Source: B1-G15 sp964346135 | Lineage (GTDB): Archaea > Thermoproteota > Bathyarchaeia > Bathyarchaeales > Bathyarchaeaceae | Direction of reading: 5' to 3' | Length of the DNA stretch: 29,057 nucleotides | NCBI GenBank assembly: GCA_964346135.1 | Contig: CAYFTS010000185.1 | Coordinates: forward strand, 1 to 29,057 | Shown: positions 22,968-29,057 of the stretch, in pieces | Layout of the letters: each line of letters starts with the position of its first letter | How positions within the stretch are numbered: position 1 is the first letter of the stretch | Position numbers and translations under genes: made by a program | The notes under the pieces: model-generated | What the model saw: only the letters and a program-made list of their open reading frames with translations | The model's database searches: none | Told to the model about the DNA's origin: nothing

Positions 22968-24173
22968 ATGTCAAACTTTAGCTTCACAGATGAGCAGAGG
23001 CTGTTTAGAGAAACTATTAGAGAGTTTTGTGAAAAAAATCTCACCGCAAGATCGAGAGAAATTGATGAAAATAGGAAAATCCCAGATGAAATCATAAAAG
23101 GAATGGCTCAACTTGGCCTCCCAGCCATGACCGCTTCCCCCAAGTACGGTGGCTCTGGAGCGGATTTCACCTTGGCAACGATTGCAACAGAAGAGCTAGC
23201 CCACTCTGACAACTCCGTTGCGACGGCGGTGTTGTTTTTGGTTGAAGCCGCGTGGGGCTACATCCTTGATAAGTATGGTACAGAGAAGGCTAAAGAAGAA
23301 CTGTTGCCCAAAGTGACAAAGGGTGAAACCTTCATAGGTATCGGATCAACAGAACCAGATGTAGGCTCAGACATTGCTGCACTAAAGATGAAGGCGAAAA
23401 AAGAAGGAAACACATACATTTTAAACGGAGAAAAAGCCTACATCTCCGGCGTTAAGGAAGCTCAGCGTCTAAACGGCGGATACGTAACGGTCGCCAAGAC
23501 AGCGCCAGAACTTAGGCACAAAGGTGTAACCCTTTTCTATGTCCCAATCAACACGCCTGGAATAACCCCCACAGCCATCCTTGAAAACATGGGTAGAATG
23601 GGAATATCCACCGGCGGCTTCAACGCCGAAAACGCAAAAATACCTGAACACTACGTTATCGGAGAGGTCAACAAGGGCTTTTACCATGCAATGGAAGGCT
23701 TTACCCACGCCAGAGTTTTGGTTGCAGCCGCTTGTATTGGATCGGCTCAACGCGCCCTTGAGATAGGGATGGACTACATTAAACAGAGGAAAGCCTTTGG
23801 CAAACCAATAGGCAAATTCGAGGGGATACAATTCCAGTTAGCAGACGACTATACAAAACTGGAAGCAGCGCGACTTCTAGTGTATAAAGCTGCTTGGATG
23901 CTTGACGAATGCTACAGAAAAGGTCACTTCACCTATCATGACGTCAACAAAGTAGTAGCCCCAGCGAAACTCTTCGCTGGCACTGCCGCCTTTGACATAT
24001 ACAAAGACGTGATGCTGTGGCATGGAGCTATGGGATACACAAAGGAGTGCCCACTCGAAAGGGGTCTGAGAGGGGTTATGTCCTACATAATAGGAGCAGA
24101 AGGCGCACAAAACATCATGAGAATAATTATAGGAAGTGAGCTTCTCGGACCAGAATTTATTCCCTACAAATAA
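22968..24173 (+). CDS. Acyl-CoA dehydrogenase
   Basis: The 401-residue FAD enzyme introduces a 2,3 double bond into an acyl-CoA and passes electrons to ETF. The sequence shows 'FTDEQRLFRETIREFCEKNL', 'GLPAMTASPKYGGSGADF', 'GIGSTEPDVGSDIA' (FAD loop), 'RMGISTGGFNAENAKIPEHY', 'GMDYIKQRKAFGKPIGKFEG' (diagnostic) and 'WHGAMGYTKECPLERGLRG'. The tail 'GAEGAQNIMR' keeps the usual catalytic Glu in an EG pair. The substrate cannot be read. ETF alpha and beta, its expected partners, lie 2.6-4.7 kb downstream on the other strand, with a CoA-transferase between. Confidence 0.93.
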   Translation: MSNFSFTDEQRLFRETIREFCEKNLTARSREIDENRKIPDEIIKGMAQLGLPAMTASPKYGGSGADFTLATIATEELAHSDNSVATAVLFLVEAAWGYILDKYGTEKAKEELLPKVTKGETFIGIGSTEPDVGSDIAALKMKAKKEGNTYILNGEKAYISGVKEAQRLNGGYVTVAKTAPELRHKGVTLFYVPINTPGITPTAILENMGRMGISTGGFNAENAKIPEHYVIGEVNKGFYHAMEGFTHARVLVAAACIGSAQRALEIGMDYIKQRKAFGKPIGKFEGIQFQLADDYTKLEAARLLVYKAAWMLDECYRKGHFTYHDVNKVVAPAKLFAGTAAFDIYKDVMLWHGAMGYTKECPLERGLRGVMSYIIGAEGAQNIMRIIIGSELLGPEFIPYK

Positions 24174-24306
24174 ACAAGGGACGTTAACCTTCAACTTTCG
24201 TGCGTTGCACGCCCACTGACCTTGCTTAGCCTTTAGATGAGGCTGACACAACCTTGAAAAGAGCTCCAATCACCGCAAGAGTTGCAACAATTACTTTTTT
24301 CTGCTT

Positions 24307-25500
24307 TTATATAACTTTCTCCTTCCTTAACTGACTAATCTCGTTTTCAGAAAGTTTGAGAAATTTTTTCAGAATCTCTTCTGTGTGTTGCCCTAAAAGC
24401 GGGGGTGGAATCTTAATTTTTCCTCGTGTCTCCGAAAATTTCATGGGAATCCCTATCTGCTTAATTTTGCCAGCCACAGGATGATTTATCTCAACAAGCA
24501 TATCTCTGTGCAAAACTTGGGGATCAGAGAAGATTTCATCCAATGTGTAGACTGGACCACACGGAATTTCCCTACCCAAAATCTCAAGCCACTCGTCGCG
24601 GACCTTTGTTGAAAAGACTTTAGTCAACATGGCTATCAACTCGTTTCTGTTTTTAACCCGTTTTGGATTTGTGGCGAACCTTGGGTCTTGGGCCAGTTTT
24701 TTCAAGTCTAAGACTTTGCAGAGGCTCGTCCAAAGCTTGTCGTTTCCTATGGCAATGTTAATGTATTTTCCATCTTTCGTTTCAAAACATTGGTAGGGAA
24801 CTATGTTTGGATGTGCTGATCCCATCCTTTCAGGCACCTTGCCTGTTGCAAAATAGTTTGCAGCCATGTATGTCATCCATGAAACTGCTCCATCAAACAT
24901 TGACACATCGATCCACTGTCCTTTTCCAGTTGTTTTGCGCGCAATCAGGGCAGAGAGTATGGCTACGGCAGCGTGTGCACCAGCTAGAATGTCAGTTATT
25001 GCCACACCTACACGAACTGGAGGTCTACCAAACTCGCCAGTGATGCCCATAAACCCGCCTAGTCCCTGTACAACGATGTCATACGCTGGCCAATCGCGGT
25101 ATGGACCGGTTTGACCGAAACCTGAAATTGAGCAGTAGACTATACTTGGGTTAATTTCGTGGATCGACTCAAAATCAACTCCAAGCTTATCTGTCACGCT
25201 TGGTCTGAAATTCTCCAACAAAACGTCACATTGCTCTGCTAATCGATATAAAATCTTCTTGCCTTTTTCTGTCTTCAAATTTAGAGTCACGCTCTTTTTG
25301 TTGCGATTCACACATAGAAAGTAGGCGCTCTCGCCCCCTATGAACGGAGGACCCCAAGAGCGCGTCATATCTCCTACTTCAGGAACCTCCACTTTTATCA
25401 CTTCAGCCCCTAAATCAGCTAAAATCATGGAACAAAAGGGGCCGGTCAGAGATCGAGATAGGTCCAAAATTCGTATACTCTTCAAAGGCGGATCCATCAT
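24307..25500 (-). CDS. Family III CoA-transferase (CaiB/BaiF)
   Basis: The 397-residue enzyme moves CoA between carboxylates through a covalent aspartyl intermediate. Motifs are 'IRILDLSRSLTGPFCSMILADLG', 'SVTLNLKTEKGKK', 'CDVLLENFRPSV', 'SISGFGQTGPYRDWPAYD', 'VGVAITDILAG' (D170 is the expected catalytic Asp), 'WIDVSMFDGAV' and C-terminal 'GQHTEEILKK'. The substrate is unknown; activating the acid oxidised by the convergent acyl-CoA dehydrogenase is a natural guess. ATG 25500 or 25497 follows GAGGTGG. The 133-bp gap with the dehydrogenase has a weak hairpin (24199-24211) and T runs. Confidence 0.93.
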   Translation of the reverse strand: MMDPPLKSIRILDLSRSLTGPFCSMILADLGAEVIKVEVPEVGDMTRSWGPPFIGGESAYFLCVNRNKKSVTLNLKTEKGKKILYRLAEQCDVLLENFRPSVTDKLGVDFESIHEINPSIVYCSISGFGQTGPYRDWPAYDIVVQGLGGFMGITGEFGRPPVRVGVAITDILAGAHAAVAILSALIARKTTGKGQWIDVSMFDGAVSWMTYMAANYFATGKVPERMGSAHPNIVPYQCFETKDGKYINIAIGNDKLWTSLCKVLDLKKLAQDPRFATNPKRVKNRNELIAMLTKVFSTKVRDEWLEILGREIPCGPVYTLDEIFSDPQVLHRDMLVEINHPVAGKIKQIGIPMKFSETRGKIKIPPPLLGQHTEEILKKFLKLSENEISQLRKEKVI

Positions 25501-25525
25501 ACCACCTCGACTTGAGTTCCCTTAG

Positions 25526-25549
25526 TGGAGCCATATGTTGGAGCCATAT
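25526..25549 (-). repeat. Tandem 11-bp repeat in the CoA-transferase promoter
   Basis: TGGAGCCATAT occurs at 25526-25536 and 25539-25549 (period 13). On the minus strand the distal copy overlaps a TATA-like TTAATATATGG, 45 bases before the start. Confidence 0.45.
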
Positions 25550-25643
25550 ATTAATGTGATGTGTAAGTTGTTTGTTCTGTATTTTGGATAAACGCTAGAA
25601 GTTTCACCAGCTAATAAACGTGGCGATGCAGAGGGCCTGATAG

Positions 25644-25871
25644 AAACAAGAGATTGACGATGGAGACACGTTACTGAAAACCGGGCAATGGTTCGCATTT
25701 ACTTGTGACACAAATCGGGTAATAATTGATAGAACTTTCCATAAGGAGCTCTTTTGCAAATTTCTTAACTCAACTGAAACTACTGATCATCGTTTGACAA
25801 TTCAAGTAGCACTTAAATATTTGCGCTGTATCTCTCAAGCAATAAATTGGGAGTGGCGTCTTGAAGGATAG
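25644..25871 (+). other. Open frame without a start, possible gene relic
   Basis: A 76-codon frame (KQEIDDGDTLLKTGQWFAFT ... QAINWEWRLEG) follows TAG 25641 and ends at 25871, overlapping the DMT gene start. It has no ATG or GTG; its only TTG codons lie late in the frame and carry no ribosome site. The DMT promoter box lies inside it. It may be a remnant of an unknown gene or chance. Apart from this and the CoA-transferase promoter, the 25501-25860 gap holds nothing recognisable. Confidence 0.2.
25812..25820 (+). promoter_or_regulatory. TATA-like box of the DMT permease
   Basis: CTTAAATAT, ~45 bases before TTG 25861, predicts a short leader with GGGAG eight bases from TTG. Confidence 0.45.
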
Positions 25872-26727
25872 AAAAGATGCTATGTTCTTAACGATTTTAG
25901 CGGGGATCTTGTGGGGCACTTCATTTCCTGCAATAAAAATTGGCTTAGAATTTGTTGACCCTTGCATGTTCGTTTTTTTGAGAATGCTCCTAGCCTCTGT
26001 TTTGACCCTGTTGATTGTTTTCGCAACAAATAACTTTGATGTTTCGTTAGAAAAAGAGAAATCAATCTGGTATCTAGGATTGCTGAATGGCTTTTCCTAT
26101 CTAATTCAATATGTGGGTATGAATTATACAACGGCATCTAAATCTTCTTTGCTTATCAACTTGAGCACTGTGTGGGTTGCCGTTTTGAGTTGGTTAATCT
26201 TGAAGGAACGTTTTTCGAAGAGAAAAACGTCAGGAATAGTTTTAGGAATTATCGGAGTCTTTTTTGTCACTACCAACTTGAACTCACTCGAATTAACTCA
26301 GGGTATGATTTTAGGAGACGGACTTGTTTTCTTAGCTGGAATTACATGGTCTTTTTTTATGGTATATAACAAGAGAATGGTTGACACCCACAATGTTATT
26401 CAATTCATGCCATGGCTTTTCTTGGTGACAACTCTGCCTTTGATTTTGTTTATTCCCTTTTCTAGCAATATTTCCTTACTGAACCTCTCAAGTGAAGCAT
26501 GGCTAATGGTCATATACACAGCGGCATTTTGTTGGATAATTCCCTACTATTTATGGTCAAGAGGGCTGAAACACATTTCTCCTGCCACTTCAACAGTCAT
26601 TCTGCTGATAGAAGTAATCGTTGCAATTACTATTTCCCTTTTATTTTTAGGTGAACTCTTCACGCCGATGTCTTGGTTGGGTGCTTCTCTGATATTGTCA
26701 GCCATTATCCTGGTTTCGATTGATTAA
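25861..26727 (+). CDS. DMT-family (EamA) metabolite permease
   Basis: The 288-residue membrane protein has ten helices in two EamA repeats. Repeat 1 has 'LAGILWGTSFPAIKIGLEFV' and 'FLRMLLASVLTLLIVF', then 'NYTTASKSSLLINLSTVWVA' and 'LILKERFSKRKTSGIVLG'. Repeat 2 has 'GDGLVFLAGITWSFFMVYNK' and 'WSRGLKHISPATSTVILLIE', then 'LLFLGELFTPMSWLGASLIL'. EamA proteins export or import amino acids and other small molecules; the substrate is unknown. Start TTG 25861 with GGGAG upstream. It has its own promoter and is convergent with the ETF genes. Confidence 0.88.
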   Translation: MKDRKDAMFLTILAGILWGTSFPAIKIGLEFVDPCMFVFLRMLLASVLTLLIVFATNNFDVSLEKEKSIWYLGLLNGFSYLIQYVGMNYTTASKSSLLINLSTVWVAVLSWLILKERFSKRKTSGIVLGIIGVFFVTTNLNSLELTQGMILGDGLVFLAGITWSFFMVYNKRMVDTHNVIQFMPWLFLVTTLPLILFIPFSSNISLLNLSSEAWLMVIYTAAFCWIIPYYLWSRGLKHISPATSTVILLIEVIVAITISLLFLGELFTPMSWLGASLILSAIILVSID

Positions 26728-26825
26728 TTCTCTTTTAGCCGCGTTGAGTGTAGGAATTGCCATCTTTTAGAAGGCTTTTCACATGATGTTTTAGCTTTAA
26801 ACGCCTCAATTAGTTTGTTTTCATC

Positions 26826-28022
26826 TCAACGGACAGTTTTTCCCTTTTTAACATCGCGTAGCTCTTTTATAAGTGCGGGTACAATCTTGAAGAGATCTCC
26901 CACCACACCTAATGTTGCAACTTTAAAGATTGGAGCCTCTGGGTCCTTGTTAATTGCTATAATTATGTCAGAGGTTTGCATACCTACGAGGTGTTGAATG
27001 GCTCCAGAGATTCCAACAGCAACGTAGAGTTTTGGAGAAACCGTCTTTCCAGTCTGCCCAACCTGTTGATGGTGGGGTAACCAGCCGGAATCTACTATCG
27101 GTCGAGATGCTCCCACAGCTCCGCCTAAAGCATCTGCAAGTTCTCTCATGAGCTTAAAGTTTTCTGGAGAACCTAAGCCTCTGCCTCCGGAAACGATAAC
27201 GTCAGCCTCTTCAATGTTTACTGCTCTCTCAGCCACCTCTTTTACGACGTCAACAACTCTTGTTCGCATAGCTTTAGGATCAATCGTTACCTTTATCCGC
27301 TCTATCTCCGCTTCCTTTGTCCAATCCGGCTCACTCATCTTCATTACATTTGGGCGCACCGTCGCCATCTGAGGACGAGTGCGAGATAGTATTGAAGCCA
27401 TGATGTTTCCTCCGAAGGCAGGTCGTATCTGAACAAGTCTCCCTTCTTCATCTATTTCTAAACCAGTGCAATCGGCAGTAAGTCCAATTCGCAGTCTAGC
27501 CGCGATGCGGGGCGCGAGATCTCTTCCGTTTATTGTCGCTCCAAAGAGCACCACTGATGGCGTATGTTTAGCGATAAGACCGGTCAAGACGTTTGCATAT
27601 CCGTCGCTATTGTAGCGTTCCAGCACCTCATGCTCCGCTACGTATATTTTGTCGGCTCCATAAGCCGAAAGGGGTTTTATAAAATCAGTAACATTATGTC
27701 CTAGGAGCAAGGCGGCAAGTGGCTCGTCTAGCTTATCAGCCAGTTTTCTCCCTGCACTTAGAAGTTCGAGAGTGACATTTCTCAAGTGGTCACCGTGTCT
27801 TTCAGCAAAAACCCAGACGCCTCGATAGCTTGAAACGTCGGCTGGAGTAACCATTTTACGTTTGATCTCTATGGCTCCAACTGGACAGGATTTCACACAG
27901 GCGCCACAGAGGGTGCAAGCTTCGTTGATTTGAGCTTTTTTCTCAATGATTCTTATTGCTCCAAAGGGACAATGCGACGCACATATGCCACAGCCAGTGC
28001 AAGTGTCAAAAACTTCTATCAT
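26826..28022 (-). CDS. fixB: ETF alpha subunit with N-terminal two-[4Fe-4S] ferredoxin
   Basis: 398 residues. The N-terminal ferredoxin has two CxxCxxCxxxC motifs (C8,11,14,18 and C36,39,42,46). ETF alpha follows with 'GVWVFAERHGDHLRNVTLEL', 'GRDLAPRIAARLRIGLTADC' and 'VIVSGGRGLG'. The C-terminal FAD domain is 'PIVDSGWLPHHQQVGQTGKT', 'YVAVGISGAIQHLVGMQTSD', 'IAINKDPEAPIFKVA'. Fused ferredoxin suggests electron exchange with ferredoxin, as in several anaerobic ETFs linked to bifurcation; the bifurcating property itself is not readable here. It is co-transcribed with the beta subunit (19-base gap). The acyl-CoA dehydrogenase at 22968 is a candidate partner. Confidence 0.94.
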   Translation of the reverse strand: MIEVFDTCTGCGICASHCPFGAIRIIEKKAQINEACTLCGACVKSCPVGAIEIKRKMVTPADVSSYRGVWVFAERHGDHLRNVTLELLSAGRKLADKLDEPLAALLLGHNVTDFIKPLSAYGADKIYVAEHEVLERYNSDGYANVLTGLIAKHTPSVVLFGATINGRDLAPRIAARLRIGLTADCTGLEIDEEGRLVQIRPAFGGNIMASILSRTRPQMATVRPNVMKMSEPDWTKEAEIERIKVTIDPKAMRTRVVDVVKEVAERAVNIEEADVIVSGGRGLGSPENFKLMRELADALGGAVGASRPIVDSGWLPHHQQVGQTGKTVSPKLYVAVGISGAIQHLVGMQTSDIIIAINKDPEAPIFKVATLGVVGDLFKIVPALIKELRDVKKGKTVR

Positions 28023-28041
28023 TTTTAGGTTCCTCTAAGCT

Positions 28042-28836
28042 TCAAATTACGCATTTTTCAAATAAGAATTGAATAATCTTTTTTGCCGCTGCAACGGGGT
28101 CTTCATCTGTAATGGTTATTCCTTTTCCTCTTGGCTTTGGGGGGAATGTCTCTACTACTTGAGTTGGTGAGCCATTTAGCCCAAACAGTTCCGTGTCTCC
28201 ATCTAAATCTGCTGCTGTTATAACTTTAATCTCCTTATTTTTCGCTGAAAGAATTCCCATTAAGGCTGGAAGTCTTGGTTCGTTCAGTTCTTTAATAGCC
28301 GTAAGTAGTACAGGGAGTTTTGATTCAATAACTTCATAGCCTTCATCGGTTTCTCTGTGGGCAATCACCTTTCGGGCTTTCGGGTCAACTTCCACTTTCT
28401 TTACACCAGTGATTTGTGTAAGGTTGAGCCACTCAGCCATTTCCACAGGTACTTGTGCAGTGTCGCCATCTATGGCTTGTTTGCCGCAGAAGATGATATT
28501 GAAGTTTGGAATGAACTGTTTAATCGCTTTGGCAAGAGTGTAGGCAGTTGCTAAAGTGTCGGCTCCAGCGAAGGCTCTATCAGATAGGTGAATGGCTCTG
28601 TCTGCTCCCATTGCTAAGCACTTCAGGAGTGCTTCTTTGGCTTGAGGAGGACCCATGGTGACAACGATTGCTTCTCCACCATGTTTTTCTCGAATTCTGA
28701 GGGCTTCTTCAACGGCAAACTCGTCGAGTGGATTAAGAATGCTTGGGACGCCTTCACGCATCAAGGTTTTTGTTTTAGGGTCGATTTTGACTTCTGTGAT
28801 TTCAGGGACTTGCTTAATGCATACTACGATGATCAT
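28042..28836 (-). CDS. fixA: ETF beta subunit
   Basis: 264 residues from ATG 28836, preceded by GGAGG nine bases away. The longer reading to 28890 would start upstream of the promoter and lacks family support. Motifs are 'MIIVVCIKQVPEITEVKID', 'LNPLDEFAVEEALRI', 'VVTMGPPQAKEALLKCLAMG', 'ADTLATAYTLAKAI' and 'IIFCGKQAIDGDTAQVPVEM', then 'ITGVKKVEVD'. The beta subunit holds AMP or a second FAD. A TATA-like box lies at 28889-28899. It opens the fixA-fixB transcript. Confidence 0.94.
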   Translation of the reverse strand: MIIVVCIKQVPEITEVKIDPKTKTLMREGVPSILNPLDEFAVEEALRIREKHGGEAIVVTMGPPQAKEALLKCLAMGADRAIHLSDRAFAGADTLATAYTLAKAIKQFIPNFNIIFCGKQAIDGDTAQVPVEMAEWLNLTQITGVKKVEVDPKARKVIAHRETDEGYEVIESKLPVLLTAIKELNEPRLPALMGILSAKNKEIKVITAADLDGDTELFGLNGSPTQVVETFPPKPRGKGITITDEDPVAAAKKIIQFLFEKCVI

Positions 28837-28888
28837 TTGCAAATCCTCCATCAATATCTGATTGCCATCTTCGCTTCTTGTACAGAGC

Positions 28889-28899
28889 ATTTAATATAT
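28889..28899 (-). promoter_or_regulatory. TATA-like box of fixAB
   Basis: Minus strand ATATATTAAAT (28889-28899), ~55 bases before ATG 28836, predicting a start near 28868 and a ~30-base leader. It also argues against a start at 28890. Confidence 0.5.
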
Positions 28900-28964
28900 T
28901 TTTTTTCGTTAATCAGAGACTAATAATTGAGGATCAGAAGGTGCAGTTGGGTTCGAGAAGGATG

Positions 28965-29057
28965 TTATTCTTTAGCAAGTTCTAAACCGATTCTGAATCC
29001 GCGAATGTTGTTTTCTTGCGTCTTGCTAGGTACACTTTCAGTTATTGCCTTTTCAAC
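28965..29057 (-). CDS. C-terminus of probable 2-oxoacid:ferredoxin oxidoreductase gamma subunit (partial)
   Basis: The frame is open from the window edge to TAA 28965-28967. The 30 visible residues, VEKAITESVPSKTQENNIRG then FRIGLELAKE, match the end of a Por/Kor/Vor gamma subunit: 'ESVPxKTxExNxxxFxxGxELA'. These subunits bring CoA into the thiamine-dependent enzyme making acyl-CoA from a 2-oxoacid while reducing ferredoxin. It lies upstream of fixAB in the same direction (gap ~130 bases, with its own TATA box for fixA). The fragment is short, so the assignment is tentative. Confidence 0.5.
   Translation of the reverse strand, partial: VEKAITESVPSKTQENNIRGFRIGLELAKE

Noticed and set aside
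24199..24211. CGTGC-GTT-GCACG hairpin as a terminator
   Set aside because: The 5-bp stem is weak and no T run follows closely; archaeal termination usually needs only T runs.
28837..28890. Upstream extension of ETF beta to 282 residues
   Set aside because: Contains no family motif and would start at the TATA-like box; ATG 28836 has a ribosome site.
1..29057. CRISPR arrays, tRNA or rRNA genes, transposases
   Set aside because: No spaced repeats, cloverleaf-like or rRNA stretches and no transposase motif were found by eye; weak tRNA-like pieces could be missed without a covariance search.

Overview
The window looks like a piece of an archaeal chromosome. Three lines of evidence support this: a eukaryote/archaeal-type ATP-dependent DNA ligase, an AsnRS-derived archaeal asparagine synthetase and an XPD/Rad3-type Fe-S helicase; families common in archaea (MEDS, DUF5752, THUMP, Lrp/AsnC, PadR); and TATA-like boxes 25-40 nt before many genes, some of which imply leaderless mRNAs. 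The mixture of ferredoxin-fused ETF, acyl-CoA dehydrogenase, family III CoA-transferase and dockerin/cohesin-type secreted proteins resembles Bathyarchaeia-like Thermoproteota. That placement is inferred from gene content and not proven. I saw no rRNA, tRNA, CRISPR array, transposase or phage gene.

Layout. 1-747: 3' part of a PurM/AIR-synthase-like gene. 812-2506: a small signalling-type protein (the first of two paralogues) and a MEDS sensory gene broken by an in-frame TAA. 2650-5554: a one-TM microprotein, an Fpg/Nei-like DNA glycosylase without the N-terminal catalytic Pro, and L-aspartate oxidase (nadB) behind an operator-like inverted repeat. 5596-6856: a frameshifted cupin and a decayed secreted-protein gene, with two copies of an ~80-bp repeat. 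6854-10521: asparagine synthetase, a CPYC thioredoxin/glutaredoxin and a zinc-ribbon-XPD helicase. 10550-16414: PadR, the second paralogue, several conserved unknowns, a THUMP protein, an Lrp/AsnC regulator with upstream repeats, DUF5752 and DNA ligase.

16651-19274: a ~874-residue secreted DUF2341/DNRLRE/cohesin-like/CARDB/dockerin protein interrupted by one TAG and one 1-nt frameshift. 19483-22370: a compact minus-strand cluster of a nitroreductase, two small two-TM proteins, an APC permease and a third small two-TM protein. 22968-29057: acyl-CoA dehydrogenase, CoA-transferase, a DMT permease, ETF alpha (with two [4Fe-4S] clusters) and ETF beta, and the C-terminus of a probable 2-oxoacid:ferredoxin oxidoreductase gamma subunit. 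Together these suggest acyl-CoA oxidation or reduction coupled to ferredoxin.

Two themes stand out. Four minus-strand genes (MEDS, cupin, two secreted proteins) carry simple disabling lesions while their reading frames remain recognisable. These are recent decay, assembly or sequencing errors, or in the cupin case possibly slippage. TAG also ends several intact genes here (12944, 14630 and 2180), so recoding of TAG is not favoured. The best candidate for an undescribed system is the APC permease cluster with three look-alike two-TM microproteins and a nitroreductase.
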